Shown here piece after piece: positions 1-5,241 of a stretch of 6,821 nucleotides of DNA. Numbering within the stretch: position 1 is the first letter of the stretch; every line of letters begins with the position of its first letter. Source of the stretch: Candidatus Woesebacteria bacterium (GTDB lineage Bacteria; Patescibacteriota; Microgenomatia; UBA1406; GWC2-37-13); assembly GCA_017993865.1 (NCBI GenBank), contig JAGOLU010000047.1:1-6821 (forward strand), given 5' to 3'. A model generated the notes under the pieces. It ran no database searches and was not told the origin of the DNA. It saw nothing but the letters and a program-made list of their open reading frames with translations. A program made the position numbers and the translations under genes.

Positions 1-688
1 TCTGCTTCTCAAATTCTTTCCCAATTGTTGATTCGTGGTGATGTTCAACTACCACATTTGGTGCAAAAAGTACCTGCCACCCAGAAAGTTTGGCTCGATA
101 TGACAAATCTACATCTTCCCAATAAAAAGGGCTATATGCCACATCAAATCCACCCAGCCTATCCCACATTGATCGTCTAAACAGTGCTGATCCACCTTCA
201 GCCCACGCAGTCGGCAGTAGTTCATTACCCTGTGCTACTTTTGTCGGTTCAAACGCGAGTGCCCGATGATGAAACAACCCATCTTTGAAATATACTTCGT
301 TGCGCCCCACCACCGCACCATTTCGTTCTTTTTGGGCGAAACTAACGGCAAAAAGTTGGGAGTTACCAGCGAAAGCTTCTAACGCACTCTGCCACGAAGC
401 ATCTCGTAGCTTTACGTCTGTATTCAGAAGGAGCAAAAACTCTCCATTCGACCTTTGCACCCCTTCATTCACACTTATGCTGAATCCTTGATTTTCCGTG
501 TGGTTGATCCATTTTAGACGACTATCTGATAGTTTATCGGAAGGCATGTCTTGGGGGAGGTGGGATTGAGGATCGTCGTTCACAATAATTACTTCACTCG
601 CACCAAAGAATTGCCTATTGTGTTCGAGATACAACGCAAAATCGCTCAAATTTCTATATACCGGAATGACGATTGATACATGAGGCAT
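1..688 (-). CDS. Family 2 glycosyltransferase, rhamnosyltransferase-like (partial, C-terminus beyond left edge)
   Basis: Predicted cytosolic GT-A enzyme that moves a sugar from a nucleotide donor to a growing surface glycan. The 229 visible residues open with MPHVSIVIPVYR, the usual GT2 start. Next come the nucleotide-binding VIIVNDD strand (about residues 33-39), NQGFSISVNEG (67-76), and the DXD-type metal site NTDV (89-92). Further on are AWAEGGSALFRR (161-172), the WEDVDLSYR acceptor/catalytic-base segment (190-198) and EHHH (215-218). This order is typical of WbbL/rhamnosyltransferase-like GT2 proteins of about 280-350 residues, so roughly 50-120 residues are probably missing at the edge. 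The ATG lies 3 bases after the stop of the upstream GT4 gene, which implies translational coupling; no Shine-Dalgarno sequence is visible. Family assignment is firm. Rhamnose as donor is only family-based inference, and the acceptor is unknown. Confidence 0.9.
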   Translation of the reverse strand, partial: MPHVSIVIPVYRNLSDFALYLEHNRQFFGASEVIIVNDDPQSHLPQDMPSDKLSDSRLKWINHTENQGFSISVNEGVQRSNGEFLLLLNTDVKLRDASWQSALEAFAGNSQLFAVSFAQKERNGAVVGRNEVYFKDGLFHHRALAFEPTKVAQGNELLPTAWAEGGSALFRRSMWDRLGGFDVAYSPFYWEDVDLSYRAKLSGWQVLFAPNVVVEHHHESTIGKEFEKQ

Positions 689-691
689 GGA

Positions 692-1777
692 TTATGTTAA
701 ATGAAAAATATCGTTCATACTTGCATCAAGTGATTCGGAAGAAAATGTATTTTCTACCGTCTTGCGACCATTGGTTCGAAGGTTCTCTTGTGCCTTTGTA
801 TCGCGATTAATCTTCATTACTTTTTCACTGAGTTCGTTGAGAGATTTGAAAGTGAAGCCATTTTCACCATCGTGGACAACTTCGCGGATCCCTCCAGATT
901 TGTAACAAAAAGGTATACACCCGCAAGACATGGCTTCGAGAGGTGTGATACCCAGGTGCTCTGTGCGTTCAGGATGAACAGATTCATTGACTTGCCACCC
1001 TGCAAAATGGAGATAATAGTCAGCGCGATTGTACCAATGCTCAAGATCTTGAGATGAGACGTTAGTCTTAAACAACACATTTGGATGGTTGAAGGATAAT
1101 TTTTTCAGTGAATCGAAATAGCGCTGATCTTCTTTTTTGAGTCCACCCACCAACACGAGTTTGCTTGTCGCGAAGCTGGGGTTTTGGGTGATGAAGTTTA
1201 CAAACCATGCCACGGCTGCGTCGTGCCGTTTTGAGTGGAGGTGAGAGAAAAATCTACCGACGGTAAGAAAAGTTAGAGACGTGCCTGGATTATTGCTCCG
1301 CTTCTTGACAGGCTCAACAGTGACTATTGGGTATACCACATTCGCATGTACGCCCCAATTTTCAAGATATTGTTTGGTGAATTGAGAGTTACATAACCAC
1401 TTCCACCCTAACGTGCGGATCTGATTCTTCAGGTTCATTTTGTAGAGCTTGCGCTCTGGCACCATGCAGAAACATACGGTTTTCTTCGCTGTTGATACAA
1501 AGTACGAGCCGTCGGTCACATATACGAGAACATCGTAGATTCGAAGGAGAGAAAGTCGCTCTACAGCAGAATAGCTAGTGAGTTTCTTTAGCCACCTCGT
1601 GTCTTTGGGTAGTTGAATAGCTAGCTTTTCTTCCAGTGGTTTCTTTATACTCTCATCCCAGAAAATGGTGAGCTCATACCCATTTTTCACAAAGTACTCA
1701 CAGATCTGGAGAGCATGCTTTTCTCCACCACCCACAGTATCGAGATACGGGTTCCACAGAGCGATTTTTTTGGACAT
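692..1777 (-). CDS. Family 4 glycosyltransferase (GT-B fold)
   Basis: Predicted retaining glycosyltransferase using a nucleotide-sugar donor in the cytosol, 361 aa, a normal full length for GT4. The N-terminal Rossmann half has the glycine-rich acceptor-side loop GGGEKHA (16-22). The donor half starts with FLTVGRFF (170-177), followed by the phosphate-contacting basic segment HSKRHD (181-186). The EX7E donor motif is EHLGITPLE (E273 and E281), continuing into AMSCGCIPF and the SGGIREVV strand (294-301). The stretch just before EX7E (HFAGWQVNESVHPERTEH, 257-274) marks a GT4 subfamily that carries an HPE segment there. There are no membrane spans. It is the middle gene of the leftward run, 42 bp after the WaaE-like gene and 3 bp before the next GT2. 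ATG at 1777 keeps the whole first beta strand; no Shine-Dalgarno sequence precedes it. Donor sugar and acceptor cannot be read from the sequence. Confidence 0.93.
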   Translation of the reverse strand: MSKKIALWNPYLDTVGGGEKHALQICEYFVKNGYELTIFWDESIKKPLEEKLAIQLPKDTRWLKKLTSYSAVERLSLLRIYDVLVYVTDGSYFVSTAKKTVCFCMVPERKLYKMNLKNQIRTLGWKWLCNSQFTKQYLENWGVHANVVYPIVTVEPVKKRSNNPGTSLTFLTVGRFFSHLHSKRHDAAVAWFVNFITQNPSFATSKLVLVGGLKKEDQRYFDSLKKLSFNHPNVLFKTNVSSQDLEHWYNRADYYLHFAGWQVNESVHPERTEHLGITPLEAMSCGCIPFCYKSGGIREVVHDGENGFTFKSLNELSEKVMKINRDTKAQENLRTNGRKTVENTFSSESLDASMNDIFHLT

Positions 1778-1805
1778 TGGTAATCAAAAAGGGTAATGTG
1801 CTATG

Positions 1806-1833
1806 AATACATTCGGGCACTATTGAATGTATT
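1806..1833. repeat. 9-bp perfect inverted repeat around the stop codon of the WaaE-like GT2 gene
   Basis: Left arm AATACATTC (1806-1814) and right arm GAATGTATT (1825-1833) are exact reverse complements with a 10-base loop that contains the TAG stop (1820-1822, minus strand). In the leftward transcript this would fold into a 9-bp hairpin at the end of the coding sequence. The stem is AT-rich and the nearest T-run (TTTTT) comes only about 20 bases further on, so it is not a standard intrinsic terminator. It could act as an RNA-processing or attenuation element between the first and second leftward genes, a protein-binding site, or be chance. Confidence 0.45.
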
Positions 1834-2578
1834 TCTCGTATAAGAATATATATGTTATTGTCTTGGAATATGCTTGATATATCGATTCGATCCATCCCAT
1901 CATACCATCTCGAAATCCCTGAAACTTCACCAGTCTTCGCAAGAGTTCACCAAAAAACTTTCGAAATAGCGTGAGCGTTTGGACGGGCCTATTCGCCTCA
2001 AACAGTAGCTCAGATTCAATCATCTCATACTTAATGGTTTTTGCCACCATATGAGTAAGATTGCTATGAAAAAAATGCGTAATCGGGTTCACCAAGACAC
2101 CTGCTTCACCGTCGACACTCGGCGCTGAGTGAATGCGCGCAGGCCAGTCTCGAAATGCAAATTTGTTGATCAAGCGGATTTGTTTGTCTGGATACCACCC
2201 ACCATGCTGGAGCCACGTAGATCCAAAAATATTCTTGCGAGGGATACGATAGTGAGTGGGGGAGAGAGCGGGCCTACTCGGATTATTGACTATACTTTTG
2301 ATTTCAGCAGCAAGCTCAGGGGTCATTCGCTCATCTGCGTCGAGAATACAAACCCACTCATCTTTTGACTCCAGGATAGCTCGTGTACGAATGGGCTCAA
2401 CATAGCCTGAAGGCTCCACAACAACAACCCTCGCCCCGGCCTTTTCTGCGATTCTCACAGTGTTGTCGGTGCTTTGCATGTCGAACACGAGGACATGCTC
2501 GGACAAGAGATGTGCCGATTGAACACAATCCTTAATGTTTTTCTCTTCGTTTGCAGTGCTTATAACGACAGTTACCAT
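1820..2578 (-). CDS. Family 2 glycosyltransferase, WaaE/KdtX-like
   Basis: Cytosolic GT-A glycosyltransferase of 252 aa, matching the usual length of the WaaE-like GT2 group (LPS-core glucosyltransferases and many uncharacterised relatives). It begins MVTVVISTANEEKNIKDCVQS, the family's start. The nucleotide-binding segment VLVFDMQSTDNT (29-40) follows; many relatives have DSxSTD there. The metal-binding DXD is ILDADERM (78-85, D80 and D82). Also present are the conserved RIPRKNIFGSTWLQHGGWYPD stretch (about 111-131), the RIHSAP segment (148-153) and a helical amphipathic C-terminus rich in aromatic residues (about 205-252) that may rest on the membrane. It is the first gene of the leftward run, so it probably acts early in assembly. 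ATG at 2578 is the first plausible start and lies only about 10 bases from a TATAAT box. WaaE-like describes sequence type only; no LPS is implied. Confidence 0.9.
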   Translation of the reverse strand: MVTVVISTANEEKNIKDCVQSAHLLSEHVLVFDMQSTDNTVRIAEKAGARVVVVEPSGYVEPIRTRAILESKDEWVCILDADERMTPELAAEIKSIVNNPSRPALSPTHYRIPRKNIFGSTWLQHGGWYPDKQIRLINKFAFRDWPARIHSAPSVDGEAGVLVNPITHFFHSNLTHMVAKTIKYEMIESELLFEANRPVQTLTLFRKFFGELLRRLVKFQGFRDGMMGWIESIYQAYSKTITYIFLYEKYIQ

Positions 2579-2587
2579 AGCTCTTCT

Positions 2588-2593
2588 ATTATA
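2588..2593 (-). promoter_or_regulatory. Candidate -10 box (TATAAT) for the leftward glycosyltransferase run
   Basis: On the minus strand this reads exactly TATAAT, ending 9 bases before the ATG at 2578. A start site 6-8 bases downstream would leave a leader of only about 2-5 bases, so the transcript would be nearly leaderless. No good -35 hexamer is seen 16-18 bases upstream. The position immediately before the only possible first gene supports it; the exact start site is inference. Confidence 0.5.
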
Positions 2594-2603
2594 CCTTGGT
2601 ATA
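2590..2603. promoter_or_regulatory. Inverted repeat TATACC-TT-GGTATA between divergent promoters (possible operator)
   Basis: The two 6-bp arms are exact reverse complements with a 2-base centre. The repeat overlaps both predicted -10 boxes, so a dimeric regulator bound here would block both gene runs. The symmetry may also simply follow from two -10-like sequences lying back to back. No regulator gene is present in the window. Confidence 0.4.
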
Positions 2604-2605
2604 CT
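2600..2605 (+). promoter_or_regulatory. Candidate extended -10 box (TGG-TATACT) for the rightward membrane-protein run
   Basis: TATACT is preceded by TG plus one base (2597-2599), the extended -10 pattern that can work without a strong -35; none is evident. The box ends 12 bases before the ATG at 2618, so the predicted leader is about 4-7 bases. The purine stretch AAGAG (2606-2610) would then lie at or upstream of the start site and could not serve as a ribosome site. Confidence 0.5.
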
Positions 2606-2617
2606 AAGAGACTAGCT

Positions 2618-3790
2618 ATGAAATCAAAGTTGCTGCAATACTGCCTTGTAGGGCTATTTATATTGGTAACCCTTGGTTTCACTGTGTGGTCATGGGTTTT
2701 AGTAGATACAAACTTCACTCTATTTAATCGTGGTGACTGGACTCAGTTTCGTGCTCTTGTCATTTCTTTAGGGTACTTTCAAAGACAGTACTCCGCCAAT
2801 CTCTATGTCACGTTTATTCTCCTGCTCACGGTATTTTCCTATCTAGTTGTGAAGATCTACAAAGGACCCATGTTACCGTTAATCGTCATTATTGGAGTGA
2901 TTGCAGGGTTGCTCTCGTATCCTGCTCTTTCTCACGACTTATTCAATTACATCTTCGATGCACGCATTGCTACTCACTATCATATGAATCCATACCTCTA
3001 CAGGGCTCTCGACTTCCCTCAAGATCAAATGCTCCGCTTTATGCACTGGGTGCACCGCACCTATCCGTATGGTCCGACGTATTTACTTATCACCATCATC
3101 CCATCCTTGCTGGGACTTGGCTATTTCCTTCTCACGTTTGTCATGTTTAAAAGTTTGCATGTCCTCTTATTCATTATCTCAGGATTACTCCTTTTGAAGA
3201 TAAACAGGAACATCGCATTGATATTTATTACCTCACCCCTCATTATCGTCGAAGGATTGGTAAACTCACACAATGACTTTGTTGCGCTTGCATTTGCTGT
3301 CATCGGTATATACTTACTGCGGAAACACAAGACGCTCCCCGCATTCTCCGCACTCCTGTTTTCTGGTCTCATAAAATTCATCTCACTCCCTGCCATTTTG
3401 CTGTCAGCACAGGATTGGTATGAGAGATTTGTGAACAGAAATCGGCGCATACCAAAGATTCTTGTTTTGGTGCAACCTTGGCAGATCGCATTATTTGGAG
3501 TTGGGCTGCTTCTTGCGTATCTTATTATGTATCAGGAGATTCAACCTTGGTATTTTCTGAACTTCTTCATATTTCTCCCCTATGCACCCACCCTATTTAA
3601 GGAATTCTCCATTGCCCTCACTGGGCTTTTGCTCAGCTATTATCCGTATGTGCTTGGAGGGGAGTGGGGTCAGGGAGGGAGTGTTCCAATGAAGCGTAGT
3701 ATCATCACCTGGTCGTTTTTGCTGAATATTGCCGTTCTATTGGTGGTCAATGGGTACGGAGTTTTAGCAATGCATAGAAAAAAGACATGA
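2618..3790 (+). CDS. Polytopic GT-C-type glycosyltransferase, GT87/mannosyltransferase-like
   Basis: Integral membrane protein of 390 aa with about 11 hydrophobic spans, probably transferring a sugar from a polyprenyl-phosphate donor on the outer membrane face. The reading frame is open further upstream, but the ATG at 2618 (MKSKLLQYCL) is preferred: it opens directly into the first membrane span, follows the predicted promoter, and avoids overlapping the divergent gene. Motifs in order: LGYFQRQ (51-57); SHDLFNYIFDARI (105-117) with acidic residues D107 and D114 as candidate catalytic or metal positions in the first large loop; NPY (124-126); TYPYGPTYLL (148-157); NSHNDFVALAF (216-226); and EIQPWYF (307-313). 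This order matches GT87/DUF2029 and alpha-mannosyltransferase-like proteins common in Microgenomates genomes (from memory). It shares an ATGA overlap with the next gene. Mannose as substrate is unproven. Confidence 0.82.
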   Translation: MKSKLLQYCLVGLFILVTLGFTVWSWVLVDTNFTLFNRGDWTQFRALVISLGYFQRQYSANLYVTFILLLTVFSYLVVKIYKGPMLPLIVIIGVIAGLLSYPALSHDLFNYIFDARIATHYHMNPYLYRALDFPQDQMLRFMHWVHRTYPYGPTYLLITIIPSLLGLGYFLLTFVMFKSLHVLLFIISGLLLLKINRNIALIFITSPLIIVEGLVNSHNDFVALAFAVIGIYLLRKHKTLPAFSALLFSGLIKFISLPAILLSAQDWYERFVNRNRRIPKILVLVQPWQIALFGVGLLLAYLIMYQEIQPWYFLNFFIFLPYAPTLFKEFSIALTGLLLSYYPYVLGGEWGQGGSVPMKRSIITWSFLLNIAVLLVVNGYGVLAMHRKKT

Positions 3791-5241
3791 ATCTTCTCGC
3801 TAAATGCTCATGGAGGATCTTTGGCCTCTGGTATCTCACTCTACCTGTTGCAATATTTTTCTTTTCTTGGCTTCGAACTCCTTTCAATAGTATATTCGTT
3901 GCGATAACTGTTGGAGTGGGCATGAAATATACCCTCGATAGTTTCAAAAGTAAGGCTGAATCAAAAATTAACTATCGCTACCTTGCGCTAACTTTGGGAA
4001 TCAGCGTGATATTCGCGATACTTTCAGGGGCGGGGGGATTCGTTTGGCAAAAGCCAGACTGGACGAAGCATAATGTGGTCTTGAACGATCTCATAAACTA
4101 TAAGTGGCCTGTATATTATGGTCCGAGCGCGTATGTGAAGGACACTTCTCTCGTGTATTACGTTGCATACTATCTTCCTTCTGCACTAGTCGGGAAAATA
4201 CTCGGCTGGAGGGCTGGCGAACTGGGGTTGTTTATACAATCGCTAGTAGGATTATTTATCTTCGCCCAACTTATAGGTGAAGATATCCGTCTCTCGTCAA
4301 AAAAGTATCTGCTCTTCTTTTTATTGAGTGGGGCAGATATTTTGGGAACCATCATCTTGCAAAGTTGGCCCACCCAATCTTTGCATCTTGAAAGTTACGC
4401 AGCGGGTCTTCAATTCTCTTCGACACTAACACAGCTTATGTGGGTTCCTCAACATGCTCTTGCCGGGTGGATTGCTGTGATGCTGGCTTATAAAGATTAT
4501 CAGGAAGGAGAAATCCTGAAAACGTTGCCGTTGTATGTGGCGACAACATTTCTGTGGTCCCCCTTTATTAGTTTGGGACTGACCTTAGTATTTGCCCCAT
4601 TTTTTATCTCAACTAAAATCAAACAATATCTAAATGCGTATTTTCTGTCGGGAATTCTCATAATGACCATGATATTTTTGTACTATCAAAGCCAAATTCA
4701 TGTATTAAATGATAGATTAAAAATCTATTTGTTCTCAAACATAAACATATTGAATAACTTCGGAATGATGTTCACGTTTCTCATATTCGACTTATACATA
4801 TTTGGAATAGCATTGATTTTTGTAAAAGAGAAAATTCATCTGCAGGATAGGAAACTTCTCGTTTGGTTGTTTGTTATTTTAGTTCTAATCGCTCAAGTTA
4901 TGTATGGGGCCGCAAACGACTTTGTGATGCGCGTTTCAATCCCTGCGCTTACACTAATATTTGTATTTTTATTGCGCTATATTCATGAGATCTTCAAAAA
5001 AAGATCGATCATAATACTTCTCATTGGATTCCTTCTCGTATGTGGCATGTGTACACCTCTTATTGAGATATATCAGAGTTTCCATAAGACTGATGACGCG
5101 GTTAATGAACGGCCTATATATCCTATGGTAAACGCACATTTACGGTATAAAGTATTACATCAGCAATATATGGGGCTCGCGACAAAAGCATTCGGAAGGT
5201 ATTTCGGTAATTATTCTCTTGATAACAATGATGAAAAGTAA
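3787..5241 (+). CDS. Large polytopic membrane protein, possible undescribed GT-C-like glycosyltransferase
   Basis: I do not recognise a named family. The 484-aa protein has about 12-13 hydrophobic spans. After two spans and a basic cytosolic loop (about 49-64) comes a span and then a likely external loop with KPDWTKHNVVLNDL (89-102) and WPVYYG (107-112). This leads into YYVAYYLPSALVGK (124-137), a layout resembling GT-C enzymes, whose first external loop carries the catalytic acid; D91 and D101 are candidates. Further stretches that look conserved are LLSGADILG (179-187), WVPQHALAGW (219-228), LWSPFISLG (256-264) and YGAANDFVMRVSIPAL (373-388). The C-terminal ~60 residues are hydrophilic. Its ATG overlaps the previous stop as ATGA, so the two are translationally coupled, and both neighbours are GT-C-like. 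A polysaccharide polymerase or ligase is the main alternative. The gene itself is certain; its function is inferred. Confidence 0.88.
   Translation: MNLLAKCSWRIFGLWYLTLPVAIFFFSWLRTPFNSIFVAITVGVGMKYTLDSFKSKAESKINYRYLALTLGISVIFAILSGAGGFVWQKPDWTKHNVVLNDLINYKWPVYYGPSAYVKDTSLVYYVAYYLPSALVGKILGWRAGELGLFIQSLVGLFIFAQLIGEDIRLSSKKYLLFFLLSGADILGTIILQSWPTQSLHLESYAAGLQFSSTLTQLMWVPQHALAGWIAVMLAYKDYQEGEILKTLPLYVATTFLWSPFISLGLTLVFAPFFISTKIKQYLNAYFLSGILIMTMIFLYYQSQIHVLNDRLKIYLFSNINILNNFGMMFTFLIFDLYIFGIALIFVKEKIHLQDRKLLVWLFVILVLIAQVMYGAANDFVMRVSIPALTLIFVFLLRYIHEIFKKRSIIILLIGFLLVCGMCTPLIEIYQSFHKTDDAVNERPIYPMVNAHLRYKVLHQQYMGLATKAFGRYFGNYSLDNNDEK

Noticed and set aside
285..491. 68-codon plus-strand open frame
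   Set aside because: Antisense shadow of the GT2 gene, whose minus-strand frame carries the NTDV and NQGF motifs in this stretch.
788..1080. Open frames on both strands of about 87-89 codons
   Set aside because: Both lie inside the GT4 gene in other frames; only the GT4 frame shows family motifs (EX7E near 940).
1569..1624. 10-bp direct repeat GAATAGCTAG at 1569-1578 and 1615-1624
   Set aside because: Both copies lie inside the GT4 coding sequence in different codon phases, with no third copy nearby; probably chance.
2129..2368. 79-codon plus-strand open frame
   Set aside because: Antisense to the DXD and core region of the WaaE-like gene; the peptide shows no motif.
2474..2617. 48-codon N-terminal extension of the rightward GT87-like gene, starting at ATG 2474
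   Set aside because: It lies antisense to the well-conserved N-terminus of the WaaE-like gene, would run through the predicted promoter, and its peptide is not signal- or membrane-like. The ATG at 2618 gives a natural membrane-protein start.
3121..3450. 109-codon minus-strand open frame
   Set aside because: Antisense to hydrophobic spans of the GT87-like gene. Long antisense frames are expected opposite such codons, and no start context or motif supports it.
4989..5006. GATCTT-CAAAAA-AAGATC hairpin
   Set aside because: A 6-bp stem in mid-gene, explained by codons for a basic loop after a membrane span (EIFKKR); there is no T-run on the sense side.
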